From Spirochaetaceae bacterium (lineage in GTDB: Bacteria > Spirochaetota > Spirochaetia > Treponematales > Rectinemataceae), in contig JANXYQ010000076.1 in assembly GCA_025355995.1 (NCBI GenBank), positions 1 through 64,000 of the forward strand: a stretch of DNA of 64,000 bases, given 5' to 3'. The notes beneath the pieces were generated by a model. It had not been told where the DNA came from, searched no databases, and saw only the letters and a list, made by a program, of their open reading frames with translations. Below, piece by piece: positions 33,542 to 44,075 of this stretch. A program made the translations under genes and the position numbers. Numbering within the stretch: position 1 is the stretch's first letter; each line of letters opens with the position of its first letter.

Positions 33542-35207
33542 CTGGGCGCGACGACTCCCGGCGCGCTTTCGCGCCGCAATTCCCCGGCGCGGACGCGCAA
33601 GACCTCGTTGCCCAGGGCGGCGAAGCGAAGCCCGGCGCCGGAAGCGCCGCCCAGCCTCAGGGCGCCCTCCACGCGCCTGTCGACCATGCCCACGAGGGCG
33701 AGCGGACGGCCCGCGCGGTCCGCGACCACCCGGACCCCGCGAGGACAGGAGAAGAGGGGCTTGCCGTCCGAGAAGGCGCGAGCGCCCTCCGGGCCGCATT
33801 CGAATTCGACTAACTTCCCATCAACGAGCCGCGAGTAGGCGGACCGCCCGAGGTCTGCGCCGGCGCCGCCGACCGGCGGCAGGGCGGTGAACCAGAGCTC
33901 GCCGCCGGGCCGCGGGAGGATGCCCATGAGGCGCTCGACGGCGTCGAGGGCGAGGAGGAGGGCCGGCGAGTAGCCCTCGGAGTAGCCCTCCTCGCCGGTC
34001 CAGGGGGACAGGCATTGGCCGAATCGCGTCATCCTCGAGCAGGCGAGGAGGGCGGGCCTCAGGGCGTAGCTCAGCTCCACCTGCCTGCCGTGGGCCTCGA
34101 AGGCCGCGGGGGCGCGGAGGATCGAGAGGACGTTGGTCGCCCCGCCCCAGGTATTGTAGCCGCTCGAGGGGTCGAAGCGGGGATCGTCCATCGCGATAGA
34201 GGTGAAGGGATACCGAGGGAAGAATTTCCTCGAGTTGAGTAGATAGCGCGAGAGCGCGCGCTCGAACAGCCCGTCGTCGCCGATCTCGCAGGCCAGCACG
34301 CGGAGCAGGACGTCCGATTGGACCCTCACCGGCCGGCCCCTGCGGTCGAGGTCGTAGAAGAACTCGTCCTCCGCATCCCAGCAGCTGCCCATGAGGGCCG
34401 CGAGGCTGAGCGCCGCCTTGGCCTCCCACGCGTCCGCCTCGTCCCCTCGCCCGAGCTCGCGCGCGATGCGGGCGAGGTAGAGGCGCTGGCAATGGACGTT
34501 GGCCGTCAGGTCGGGGGCGATGAAGGGGAGGAGGGGCGAATCCGGATCGCAGGCGGCGGGATCCTCCCCGTAGGTCGTATCCGGACAATGCCAGAAGCGC
34601 GGCGAGAGGTCATGGCCGGCGTCGAAGGCGCAGAAGGCCTCCACCCCGCCCGAGCCCCGGGTGTCGCGATGGGCGGCGATCCAGGCGTCGTTGGCCGACA
34701 GGGCCCCGTACATCTCCAGGATGAAATCCCCATCCTCGCCGCTTGCCCTGTAGTGGTTCCAGACCGATCTCGACAGCGGCGTGACCATCTGGACCTGGCG
34801 ATAGGAGGGACCCTCGGGGAGGACCTTGTACGGGATGAGGCCGTCGGGACGACGAAGCCGCGCGAAGGTCTCGAAGGTCGAGCGCGCTATCCCGGGGCAG
34901 AAGCGGGAGAGGGTCTCCGCGCCTATCGTCGCCGTGCTCTCGAGCCAGGAGCCTCGATAGGCCCCGCCCTCGATGAGCATGGGAGCGCCGAGCGGCGAGG
35001 CCAGCACGCAGGAGGAGAGGAGGCCGAGGGCGCGATAGTACATCGCCTGGATGCCGGGTTCGCTCGAGGCGAAGGCGGCGCCCGAGGCCGAGAGCTCCTC
35101 GTAGAATGCGTCGGCGAAGGGCGGCGCGGGCATGGCTCCTCCCGCGGCCAGGGAAGAGCGGGCGAGGCCCGCGGGATCGATGCCGTCCAAGACCTTTAGC
35201 GTCCTCC

Positions 35208-35211
<4 letters not shown>
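33535..35211 (-). CDS. Putative (alpha/alpha)6-barrel glycosidase, MGH1/GH63-like
   Basis: 558 residues, no signal peptide. The pattern of a six-hairpin glycosidase is seen: IEGGAYRGSWLESTATIGAE, GLIPYKVLPEG, ANDAWIAAHRD, DAGHDLSPRFWH, CWDAEDEFFYDLDRRGRPV and GYNTWGGATNV. The WDAEDEFFYDLD and RG..W segments resemble the catalytic region of MGH1/trehalase-like enzymes. The substrate cannot be told. The ATG overlaps the stop of the NtrC-type regulator as ATGA, making it the last gene of the pgi operon and a rare direct coupling of a hydrolase to an NtrBC pair. Confidence 0.65.
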
Positions 35212-36587
<1,376 letters not shown>

Positions 36588-37775
36588 CTAGGCCTCCCTC
36601 TCCGCGGTCTCGCCCTCGTCGTAGGGCAGGAGGCGCCGTTCCTTCTGCGGGATCGGCAGGTTGATCATGAAGGTAGAGCCCTGGCCCGGGCGCGAGGTGA
36701 CCATGATCTCGCCGTCGTGCTCGCGGACTATCTTGAAGGTGATGGTGAGGCCCAGCCCCGTGCCGTTCTCCTTGGTCGTGAAGTAGGGCTCGAAGATCTT
36801 GGGCAGGTCCTCCTCCGAGATGCCGACGCCGGTGTCCCCTACCGTTATCCGCACGGCCTCATCGGCCTTCTCGGCGACCAGGCGCAGCTTGCCTCCGCCG
36901 GGCATGGCGGCGAGCGCGTTCTTGACCAGGTTGAGCACCGCCTGCTTCATCAGGCGCTCGTCGAGGGCTACGCGGGGCAGGGCATCCGCCACGTCGAGCT
37001 CGACCATGACGCCCGTGCGCTCGGCCTCGGGCCTTATGAACTCGGCGATTCCGGCCACGAGCTCGCCGGGGTCGGATTCGCGCAGCTGCACGTCCATCGG
37101 CCTCACCGCGAAGAGGAAGTCGACGACGATCTTGTTGAGCCTGTCGATCTCCTCGTCCACAACGCCGAGGTGGCGCTCGAGGAAGGGGATCTCGACCTCG
37201 TCCTTGCCCTGGAGGGCCTTCCTGATCAGCTGGATGTGGATCGAGAGCGAGCCCAGGGGATTCTTGATCTCGTGGGCGACGCCGGCGGCGAGCGTGGTCA
37301 GCGACGCGAGGCTCTCCGCCCGGCGCAGCTGGGCCTCCTTGCGCCGCTTCTCGGTGATGTCCTCCATGTGGACGATGGCGCCCTCGATGCGGCCCTGCGA
37401 GACGAGGGTGCTCACCGACACCGCTATGAGACGGGTCGCGCCCTTTGCGTCGAGGCCGAACTCCCGGTCGAGCACGGTCTCCTCGCCCTCGAGCGTGGCG
37501 CGGAAGAATTCCGAGAGGTCCTCGTCGGAGACGCTATGCCAGAGCGCCCGTTCCGTAGGGTCGGAGCCGGTGAGGCGCAGCATGCGTTCGGCCGACTTGT
37601 TGTAGATGATGGGGAGGTGGTCGCGGTCGCAGACGACGATGCCGTCGAGCATGGAATCGAGGGCCGCGTCCATGCGCCCGTTCTCCTCGGCCAGAGCGTA
37701 GAGCAAGGACCGCATCTGGTCCTCGTTGAGCTTGGGGAGCTTGGCGAGGGCGCGCTCGACGAAGCGTCGCATCAA
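36588..37775 (-). CDS. NtrB-like cytoplasmic sensor histidine kinase
   Basis: 395 residues, no membrane segment. A PAS domain (about 35-140) is followed by HisKA with the phospho-acceptor His168 in VAHEIKNPLGSL and a HATPase domain (N box LNLVKNALAAMP, G boxes GDTGVGISEEDLPKIFEPYFTTKENGTGLGL). It is the partner of the NtrC-type regulator that begins immediately after its stop. Lacking a membrane anchor, it should sense a cytoplasmic cue, plausibly central carbon or nitrogen state given its operon with pgi. Confidence 0.94.
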   Translation of the reverse strand: MMRRFVERALAKLPKLNEDQMRSLLYALAEENGRMDAALDSMLDGIVVCDRDHLPIIYNKSAERMLRLTGSDPTERALWHSVSDEDLSEFFRATLEGEETVLDREFGLDAKGATRLIAVSVSTLVSQGRIEGAIVHMEDITEKRRKEAQLRRAESLASLTTLAAGVAHEIKNPLGSLSIHIQLIRKALQGKDEVEIPFLERHLGVVDEEIDRLNKIVVDFLFAVRPMDVQLRESDPGELVAGIAEFIRPEAERTGVMVELDVADALPRVALDERLMKQAVLNLVKNALAAMPGGGKLRLVAEKADEAVRITVGDTGVGISEEDLPKIFEPYFTTKENGTGLGLTITFKIVREHDGEIMVTSRPGQGSTFMINLPIPQKERRLLPYDEGETAEREA

Positions 37776-37797
37776 CTACCCCCGGCGGCGTCGCTTA

Positions 37798-39117
37798 TCA
37801 CGAGGATCCTCCAGCTCGCGGCGGTCCGGCGTCGCTCAACGCGTAGAGCAGCGACTCGGCGATGAGGCCGGGGCTGCGGTTCAGGGTCTCGTAGTCGCCG
37901 GAGGCCTCGCGGATCAGGGCCGCGGCGCGTTCGACCAGGCCGAGTCCCGCGGCGTCGACGCCCTCTTCCCTCACGAGGGACGAGAGTATCGAGGAGAGGG
38001 CCGCGAGGAAGGAGCGGAAGCTCGAGCTCAGTGCTTCGTCCTTCTGGCCGAAATCTTTGGTCTCCTCGAGGAGGCACGCGAGGGCGGATGTCCTGCCGCC
38101 GGCGATCTCGGACTCGCGGGCCAGCGCCTCGATCGGAGGGGCGAAGGCCGCCCGGTCGCTCCGCGCGGCGAGGGCCGCCCCCAGGAAGGCCTCGGCTCTC
38201 TCGCGGGCCCGCGCGGGGGGAAAGGCCCTTCGAGCGGCGAGGAAGGACTCGATGGATGCGGCGGGCTCCGCGCTTCGGAACACCCGCTCGACGACGAGGG
38301 CGGTTCCCGCCGCGTCGCGCAGCGCGAATTGATAGGTTCTCGAGCGGGAGAGGATGGTCGTCATCACCGCGCTTCGATGGGAGCTCAGGAGGACGAACCT
38401 GACGCTGTCCGGCGGCTCCTCGAGTATCTTCAGGAGCGCGTTGCGCGATCCTTCCTGCATCCGATCCGCGTTCTCGATGATCACGGTCTTGCGGTGGCCC
38501 ATGGGCGCGAGCCGCGCCCAGAACTCCACGTTGCGGATCAGGAAGACGGGAGGGGCGTCCGGAACGAAGCCCTCGAGCTTGGCGCAGGCGAGGCTCGCCT
38601 TGGCCGCCGCCTCTGCGGCGCCGGGAGCGAGGGCGCCCGGCGCGGCTTTTTCCGGCGCGACGGCCTCGAGGAGCTCCTCGAGCTCCCGCAGGGAGGGCGC
38701 CGCCTTGGCCAGGCGGGCCTCCTCCCCCTCGTAGAGAACCGCGTCGAAGCGCCGCGCCAGCTTGCGCGCCGCGCGCGAGAAGAAATAGGCCGACGCGGGA
38801 CCCGGCGCACGACCGAGGATCTCAAGGGCGGTGGGTATTTCCTCGGGAAAGCTGCGGGGGCCGAAGAGGAGGAGGTCGGGATGGACGAGGGAGCGATGCC
38901 TCGAGCAGGAGGGGCAGGGGCAGTTCCACGGCGCGATGGACGCGCCCGCGCGTGGCGCGCCCGCGCAGGATAGGACGCGGGCTAGCTCCAGCGCCGCCGT
39001 TAGTTTTCCCGATCCCGGGGGTCCCGAGAAGAGTATCGCAGGCGGAAGGCGTTCGGATTCAAGGTCGGATTTGAGGGCCTTGAGGACTTGATCCTGCGCG
39101 AGGAGGTTCTCGAACAC
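37798..39117 (-). CDS. holB: DNA polymerase III delta-prime subunit-like clamp-loader ATPase
   Basis: 439 residues, longer than typical delta-prime (about 330). It has Walker A GPPGSGKLTAAL at about 32-43, a zinc-binding Cys cluster (CPCPSCSRHRSLVHPD) like DnaX/HolB, and the KTVIIENADRMQEGSRNALLKILEEPP segment with the SRC-region equivalent after it. It loads the sliding clamp as part of the polymerase III holoenzyme. The long C-terminal helical part is extra. It sits between cvpA and the histidine kinase in a compact operon. Confidence 0.85.
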   Translation of the reverse strand: MFENLLAQDQVLKALKSDLESERLPPAILFSGPPGSGKLTAALELARVLSCAGAPRAGASIAPWNCPCPSCSRHRSLVHPDLLLFGPRSFPEEIPTALEILGRAPGPASAYFFSRAARKLARRFDAVLYEGEEARLAKAAPSLRELEELLEAVAPEKAAPGALAPGAAEAAAKASLACAKLEGFVPDAPPVFLIRNVEFWARLAPMGHRKTVIIENADRMQEGSRNALLKILEEPPDSVRFVLLSSHRSAVMTTILSRSRTYQFALRDAAGTALVVERVFRSAEPAASIESFLAARRAFPPARARERAEAFLGAALAARSDRAAFAPPIEALARESEIAGGRTSALACLLEETKDFGQKDEALSSSFRSFLAALSSILSSLVREEGVDAAGLGLVERAAALIREASGDYETLNRSPGLIAESLLYALSDAGPPRAGGSS

Positions 39118-39126
39118 GCCGTCTTC

Positions 39127-39681
39127 CTAGGGCTTCTTGACCGTCGGCGCCTTGAGCTGCAGCTTGAGCTCTGGCGCCTCCAGCTTGATGCCCTGCGTCG
39201 CCTTTGCCACTTCGGGCCCGATCACGGGGAGGATTAGCCTCGCGAAATACGAGCCGCTCAGGAGCTTCGAATATCCGGCGATCGATTTGAGCGCGGGTTC
39301 CAGCAGGCTCATCGCGACGAGGACCAGCGACACGAGGATGAGCCCCTCGGCGAGGCCGAGGACGAGGCCGAGGGCCCTGTCGACGCCACCGAGCTCGGCC
39401 GCCTGGATGCCTTCCTCGAGGAGGCGCTCGATGATCTTGACGGCGACGAAGGCTACGAGAAAGGCGGCGGCGAAGCCCAGCGCCGCGACGAGAACCTCCG
39501 GTTGGGGCTTGAGGCCCCAGCCGACGAACAGCTGTCCGACAGCCTTGTAGAGAAAGAGGCCGGCGAGGAGGCCAGCCAGAACGGCCGCGACGGAAAGGAC
39601 CTCCGCGATGAAGCCCCTGATCATGCAACGGACCCCGAGGAGGGCGAGGATGACGACGAAGATCCAATCGAGTGCGTTCAT
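39127..39681 (-). CDS. cvpA: CvpA-family membrane protein
   Basis: 184 residues with four membrane helices in the first 130 residues. It opens with MNALDWIFVVILALLGVRCMIRG-type sequence, the CvpA signature (NxxDxI... then G..RG). CvpA proteins affect envelope stress and bile resistance in enteric bacteria; the exact biochemical role is unknown. The start overlaps the murG stop as ATGA, consistent with an envelope role beside peptidoglycan synthesis. Confidence 0.85.
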   Translation of the reverse strand: MNALDWIFVVILALLGVRCMIRGFIAEVLSVAAVLAGLLAGLFLYKAVGQLFVGWGLKPQPEVLVAALGFAAAFLVAFVAVKIIERLLEEGIQAAELGGVDRALGLVLGLAEGLILVSLVLVAMSLLEPALKSIAGYSKLLSGSYFARLILPVIGPEVAKATQGIKLEAPELKLQLKAPTVKKP

Positions 39682-40826
39682 GGGGTCTCTCCTATTCGTT
39701 TGAGTATGAGTTCGGCTATTTCGGCCGCGGCGTCGCGGCCGGCCAAGGCCTGCGCCGCGGCGCCCGCCTCGGCCAGGCGGCCGCGGTTCCGGATGAGCCC
39801 CAGCGCCTCTTCCACGAGACGGTCCGCCGTAGCGTCGGGTCCGACGAGGCTGACGGCTGCCCCGGCTCGGGCGAATAGGGCGGCGTTGTCCACCTGGTCG
39901 CCGCGGGTGCCCGAGCCGCAGAGGGGGACGAGGAGCATGGGCTTGGCCAGCGCGGCGCTCTCCCAGAGCGTGCCCGCGCCCGCGCGCCCCACGACGAGGT
40001 CGGCCGCCGCGAGGAGGTCGGCCATCTCGTCCCGGATATAGGCGAAGGCCCTGTAGCGGCTCGCAATCGAAGCGTCAGTCGGTAGTGGCGCGGCATCCGG
40101 CCCCGTCTGGTGCACGACGAAGGCCTCCCGGACGAGGCGGGGCAGGGCTGAGGCGACCAACTCGTTGATCTGCCGCGCGCCCTGGCTCCCGCCTAGGAAG
40201 AGCATGACGGGCAGCGCCGCGTGGCCCGTATCCTTCAGTCCCGTATCCTCGGGAAGGCCGAGGAGGGCGCGGCCGCGCGCGGCGTCGCCGCGGCGGATGG
40301 CGGCGCGGACCGGATTGCCCGCCACTATGGCCCTGTCTTGCGCGGCCTGCGGCAGCAGGCCCCGCGTCTCCTCGTAGCTGAGGACGACGGCCTCGGCCCT
40401 GCCGGCGTTGAGCCTGGTCGCGAGTCCCGGCGTGAGGTCGGACTCGTGGGTGAAGTAAGGTATGCCCAGGGAGGCTGCTGCGGCGCAGGGCGGGACGCTC
40501 ACGTATCCGCCCTTGGAAAAGAGGAGCAGGGGCTGGAGCTCCTTCAGTATTTTCCTCGCGGCCGCGAATCCGGCCAGGACGCGGAAGGCGTCCGCGGCGT
40601 TCTTGGCCGAGAGCTCACGCCGCAGCTTCCCTGAGGGGACGGAGAAGAACTCGATCCCCGCGGCCTCTACGGCCTCGCGGTCGGAATCCTTCCTCGAGCC
40701 GATCCAAGCCATCCTGCCGGAGAAGCCGCGGTCGCGCAGGGCGCCGGCCACGGCGAGGCCGGGGTAAACGTGCCCCCCGCTGCCGCCCCCGGTAAAGGCG
40801 ATGGTCGGTCTAGCCGAGGGGCTCAA
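39678..40826 (-). CDS. murG: UDP-N-acetylglucosamine transferase MurG (lipid II synthase)
   Basis: 382 residues from TTG 40826, with GGAG upstream, two bases after the pgi stop. MurG adds GlcNAc to lipid I on the inner face of the membrane. The N-terminal GGGSGGHVYPGLAVA (about 13-27) and the C-terminal LFLGGSQGARQIN and VVGRAGAGTLWE with GDQVDNAALFARAG are the GT-B family motifs. A longer upstream frame exists only as a shadow of pgi. It is unusual that murG is outside a division/cell wall cluster and follows pgi. Confidence 0.94.
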   Translation of the reverse strand: MSPSARPTIAFTGGGSGGHVYPGLAVAGALRDRGFSGRMAWIGSRKDSDREAVEAAGIEFFSVPSGKLRRELSAKNAADAFRVLAGFAAARKILKELQPLLLFSKGGYVSVPPCAAAASLGIPYFTHESDLTPGLATRLNAGRAEAVVLSYEETRGLLPQAAQDRAIVAGNPVRAAIRRGDAARGRALLGLPEDTGLKDTGHAALPVMLFLGGSQGARQINELVASALPRLVREAFVVHQTGPDAAPLPTDASIASRYRAFAYIRDEMADLLAAADLVVGRAGAGTLWESAALAKPMLLVPLCGSGTRGDQVDNAALFARAGAAVSLVGPDATADRLVEEALGLIRNRGRLAEAGAAAQALAGRDAAAEIAELILKRIGETP

Positions 40827-40828
40827 GG

Positions 40829-42412
40829 CTACTCCGCGGCCGGCAGGCCGAGCATGGCGGCGTAGGCCGCCAGGGCGGGATCGCCCTTCGCCCCGGCGAG
40901 GACCTTCTTCGCGAGAAGCTTGCCCAGCTGCACGCCTTCCTGGTCGAAGGAGTTCACATTCCAGGCGAAGCCCTGGAACATCACCTTGTTCTCGTAGTGG
41001 GCGAGGAGGGCGCCGAGGGCCCGGGGGTCCAGGCGAGCGCCTCGGATGAGGGTGCTCGGTCTCCCTCCCGGGAATTCCTTGTTCTTGTCCTCGTCCTTCT
41101 TGCCCCGGGCGAAGGCCACAATCTGCGCCGCGAGGTTGGCGTTGAGCTTGGCCCGGCTCGTAGAGCCCTCGACCTCTATGTCGCCACCGGTCTGTCCATC
41201 CAGGAAGCCGATGAACTGCAGCGGGACGGGGTCGGTGCCCTGGTGCAGCAGTTGGAAGAACGAGTGCTGGCCGTTGGTGCCCGGCTCGCCGAAGACCACG
41301 GGCCCGGTGGAGTAGCCGACGGGGACTCCCTCCCGGTCGACCCTCTTGCCGTTGGATTCCATGTCCAGCTGCTGCAGGTGGGCGGGGAAGCGCGAGAGGG
41401 CCTCGGAGTAGGGCAGGACGGCCGTCCCGCCCATCCCGAGGACGTTGCGCTCGTACAGCCCTATCATGGCATCGAGGAGGGCCGCGTTGTGCGATATATC
41501 CTTCTCCTGCGCGAGGCGGTCGGCCTCGTGGGCCCCCGCCAGGAATTCGGCGAAGGCGTCGGGCCCGAAGGCGAGGGACAGTATGACGCCGCCGACGGCG
41601 CTGGAGGAGGAATAGCGGCCGCCGATGAAATCGTCGATATAGAAGGATTCCAGAAAGCTCTCGTTGCCGGCGAGGGGGCTCGTCTCGCTCGTGACGGCTA
41701 CCATGTGCTTGGCGGGCTCGAGCCCTGCGGCCTCGAGCCTGTCGCGCACCAGGCACTCGTTGGCGAGCGTCTCCTGGGTCACCCCGCTCTTGGATACCAG
41801 GACGAAGAGGCTCGTCCCGAGGTCGATCTTGGAGAGCAGGTCCTCGCCGTCGTCGGGGTCGACGTTGGAGATGAAGCAGGCGCCCATCATCGCCCGTCCC
41901 TCGGCGATGGCCCAGCGCTCGAGAGCGAGGTAGAGGGCCCGGGGGCCGAGGTCGGAGCCCCCGATCCCTATCTGGACGACGGTGGTGAAGGGCTCCCCCG
42001 TCGAGCTTACTATCTTGCCCGAATGCACGTCCCGGGCGAATCCCGCGGCCTTCTCGCGCTCTCCCTCGTAGAAGGCGCGCAGATCGCGATCGTCTCGGAG
42101 GACCGCCTTGCCCAGCCTGCCTCGCGCGAGGTGATGGAGGACCATCCGCCCCTCGCCCGTATTCATGACCTCGCCCTCGGCGAGCAGCTTATACTTTTCC
42201 AGGAGTCCCTGTTCCTCGGCCAGCTCGCCCAGGCAGGCGAGGACGGCGGCGTCCACGGGAGTAGCCGCCCAATTATACGTCAGGCCGCCGCCGGAGGGGA
42301 TGTCGCAGGCGGCGATCCGCTCGGCGGTCAGCAGCTCGCCGAGCTTGGGAACCGGGAGCGCCGCCAGCTTGGGGAAGGCCTTGGTTTCGTCGAGCCTCTT
42401 GTATTCGATCAT
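40829..42412 (-). CDS. pgi: Glucose-6-phosphate isomerase
   Basis: 527 residues from ATG 42412, six bases after AAAGGAG. It interconverts glucose-6-phosphate and fructose-6-phosphate. Family features are VVQIGIGGSDLGPRALYLAL, VLVSKSGVTQETLAN, GGRYSSSSAVGGVIL and FQLLHQGTDPVPLQFIGF with a Gln-Glu-containing GVPVGYSTGPVVFGEPGTNGQHSF stretch (noted in parts). It is the first gene of a seven-gene leftward operon ending at 33535 and is divergent from the PilZ-like gene. Confidence 0.96.
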   Translation of the reverse strand: MIEYKRLDETKAFPKLAALPVPKLGELLTAERIAACDIPSGGGLTYNWAATPVDAAVLACLGELAEEQGLLEKYKLLAEGEVMNTGEGRMVLHHLARGRLGKAVLRDDRDLRAFYEGEREKAAGFARDVHSGKIVSSTGEPFTTVVQIGIGGSDLGPRALYLALERWAIAEGRAMMGACFISNVDPDDGEDLLSKIDLGTSLFVLVSKSGVTQETLANECLVRDRLEAAGLEPAKHMVAVTSETSPLAGNESFLESFYIDDFIGGRYSSSSAVGGVILSLAFGPDAFAEFLAGAHEADRLAQEKDISHNAALLDAMIGLYERNVLGMGGTAVLPYSEALSRFPAHLQQLDMESNGKRVDREGVPVGYSTGPVVFGEPGTNGQHSFFQLLHQGTDPVPLQFIGFLDGQTGGDIEVEGSTSRAKLNANLAAQIVAFARGKKDEDKNKEFPGGRPSTLIRGARLDPRALGALLAHYENKVMFQGFAWNVNSFDQEGVQLGKLLAKKVLAGAKGDPALAAYAAMLGLPAAE

Positions 42413-42493
42413 TTGCGGCTCCTTTCCTGAAGATACCATGATATCCGCGCCTAGGGGCTTCATCAAGGCATCCCCTTGGCCGACAAAGAAGTA

Positions 42494-42499
42494 TATACT
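42494..42499 (+). promoter_or_regulatory. Possible -10 element of the PilZ-like gene
   Basis: TATACT, 5 of 6 matches, 17 bp before the GTG start, in the 103-bp pgi/PilZ divergent gap. The only -35-like sequence (TTGGCC at 42476) is too close, so the promoter is incomplete by eye. The leader would be nearly absent. Confidence 0.3.
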
Positions 42500-42515
42500 G
42501 TTTTTGGGGGGCGCC

Positions 42516-43733
42516 GTGGCCGTACGAATCGATAGGGTCGAGAGGGAGTTCATCCTGGGCTCGGCCGCGGAATCCAAGACCGAGGCGAGGCTTAGGATAG
42601 CCGGGAAGTCGATGAAATGCCTCTTGGCCTCTTTCAGCGAGAGCGGAATCGGCTTCGCCATGCCGGGCGGCCCCCTCTCCTTCACCCCGCGGGAGCTGGT
42701 CTCCGTTTCCTTCGATTTCCGCGGCCAGGCCGTCGCCTTCGACGCGCCGGTGCTTAAATCGGCGTCGGGGATAGTCGAGCTCAAGATCCCGGAATCCATG
42801 TACCGCAGCCTGTCGCGGCGTTGGCCCCGCGTGAGTCCCCCAAAAGACTTGACGGTGGATTTCCTCCTGCCCGACTCCGAGCTCAGCCTAGATTGCCCCG
42901 AGTCCGAGACCTGGTCGGACGTGGAGCTCCCGGAGCTCAGGGAGGGTCTCGATTCGAAGAGCCTCGTCTCCCTCGTCGAGAGCTTCAAGGCCAAGGCCTC
43001 CGAGATTGCGAGCGAGGGCAGGGTAATCATGTACAAGGACAGGGGACCGGCCGATATAGCCGAGGAGATCGCGTCCAGGCTCGGCCGCACCCTGTACGTC
43101 CCCTCGACCTCCGGCGCCCTTCCCCAGTCCGACCCCTATCCCTCGGGCCGCATAATCACCAGGGAGATGGCCGAGGAATTCGAGGGTCCCGCGGCCGTCG
43201 CGCAGGGCTCCAAGCTCTCGGCCTACCTGCATGGCCGCGAGCTCGAGGGGCTCAATTCGGGCCTGTGGTGCCCGGTGATCTACTACCGCTACGCGGTGGG
43301 CATGGTGCTCATGGCCAACGGCCCGGAACGGCGCAGGTCCATGGATTTCGGCGCCGTCGACCTAGCCTGGGAATTCTCGCGCATCCTCGCCTGGTTCCTC
43401 AAGCGCCATTCCTATTTCGCCGCTTCCGACAAGGCCGGAGGACCGCGCCGGGGCGGGATTATCGACGCGACCCCAGCGGGCCTCCTGGCAGTCCTTCCGA
43501 GCGGGGGAGGGCAGGGAGCGCTCCCGGCCATCCCCCAGGGCTCGGTGATAAAGCTCAGGCTTAGCTTCCAGGGAAAGACGATCATCTGCTCGGGGAAGGT
43601 TGCTCGCCGGTACGAGGAAGGCGATTCGAACTTCTGCGGCATCGCCTTCATGGACCTCTCGGCACAGGACATGGCCGACCTCTCGCTCGATCTCTACGGC
43701 GAGGACGAGCAGTTCCCGGCGGGCGGGGCCTAG
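42516..43733 (+). CDS. PilZ-like domain protein (possible c-di-GMP effector)
   Basis: 405 residues from GTG 42516; the frame is open further upstream only as antisense to pgi. The N-terminal beta-rich domain (about 1-110) has ASFSESGIGFAM, and the C-terminal domain (about 310-405) has RRGGIIDATPAGLLAVLP and RYEEGDSNFCGIAFMDLS, both like PilZ folds. The strict RxxxR and D/NxSxxG motifs are only partly met, so nucleotide binding is uncertain. The middle 200 residues are not recognised. Similar two-domain PilZ proteins occur in treponemes, where c-di-GMP affects motility. Confidence 0.7.
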   Translation: MAVRIDRVEREFILGSAAESKTEARLRIAGKSMKCLLASFSESGIGFAMPGGPLSFTPRELVSVSFDFRGQAVAFDAPVLKSASGIVELKIPESMYRSLSRRWPRVSPPKDLTVDFLLPDSELSLDCPESETWSDVELPELREGLDSKSLVSLVESFKAKASEIASEGRVIMYKDRGPADIAEEIASRLGRTLYVPSTSGALPQSDPYPSGRIITREMAEEFEGPAAVAQGSKLSAYLHGRELEGLNSGLWCPVIYYRYAVGMVLMANGPERRRSMDFGAVDLAWEFSRILAWFLKRHSYFAASDKAGGPRRGGIIDATPAGLLAVLPSGGGQGALPAIPQGSVIKLRLSFQGKTIICSGKVARRYEEGDSNFCGIAFMDLSAQDMADLSLDLYGEDEQFPAGGA

Positions 43734-43736
43734 ATA

Positions 43737-43967
43737 ATGGGCTTGCAAGAGGCCGTGGCCCTCTCCTTTAAGGTAATCGCGGATTGGCGCGTCCTGTTCA
43801 TAGCCGGCGCCGTCCTCCTCCTGTGCGCCGCCCTCCGATACGTAGGCTCCGTGTACCACAAGCGCTCACCCCGGCCGCGTGCAGCACCTCGCGCATTTAA
43901 GGCTCCCGCGGCTAAGGCTCGCGTGGGGACGCGAGCATCGGCGTCCGACGAAGGCCTCGTCGAGTAG
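43737..43967 (+). CDS. Small single-pass membrane protein
   Basis: 76 residues starting 3 bp after the PilZ-like gene. There is one membrane helix (about 18-37, VLFIAGAVLLLCAALRYVGS) followed by a basic, Pro/Ala/Arg-rich cytoplasmic tail. No family is recognised. Its tight spacing suggests co-expression with the PilZ-like protein, perhaps as its membrane partner. Confidence 0.6.
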   Translation: MGLQEAVALSFKVIADWRVLFIAGAVLLLCAALRYVGSVYHKRSPRPRAAPRAFKAPAAKARVGTRASASDEGLVE

Positions 43968-43990
43968 TTCCATCGAAATGAAATTTCGTC

Positions 43991-44020
43991 TTGACAGAAT
44001 TCTACAAGTGCCTATTTAAT
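43991..44020 (+). promoter_or_regulatory. Sigma-70-type promoter of the ROK gene
   Basis: A perfect -35 TTGACA (43991-43996), an 18-bp spacer and TTTAAT (44015-44020, 5 of 6). The -10 box forms the left edge of the palindromic operator, so binding there would block RNA polymerase. Transcription would start about 44027. Confidence 0.7.
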
Positions 44021-44041
44021 TAACTAAGTTAGTTAATTAAA
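44015..44041. promoter_or_regulatory. 27-bp perfect palindrome, operator for the ROK repressor
   Basis: Arms TTAATTAACTAA and TTAGTTAATTAA are separated by a single G at 44028, and the outer T/A pair at 44015/44041 also matches, giving 13-bp perfect arms. The element is entirely AT-rich in a GC-rich genome and covers the -10 box and start site of the ROK gene promoter. Operators of XylR/NagC-type ROK repressors have similar TTAGTTAA-like half-sites. Autoregulation of the locus is the simple reading. Confidence 0.75.
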
Positions 44042-44075
44042 GACCTGCGTTGTGAGCAGGCTCAGAGGCAGATTG

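Noticed and set aside
40827-41756. N-terminal extension of murG into pgi
   Set aside because: The extension is the out-of-frame shadow of pgi. The MurG family start matches TTG 40826 with its own GGAG site.
42165-42515. N-terminal extension of the PilZ-like gene into pgi
   Set aside because: Antisense to pgi and Ser/Ala-rich; GTG 42516 is the first start clear of pgi.
42413-43090. N-terminal extension of pgi upstream of 42412
   Set aside because: It is antisense to the PilZ-like gene. ATG 42412 has AAAGGAG and matches the family start.
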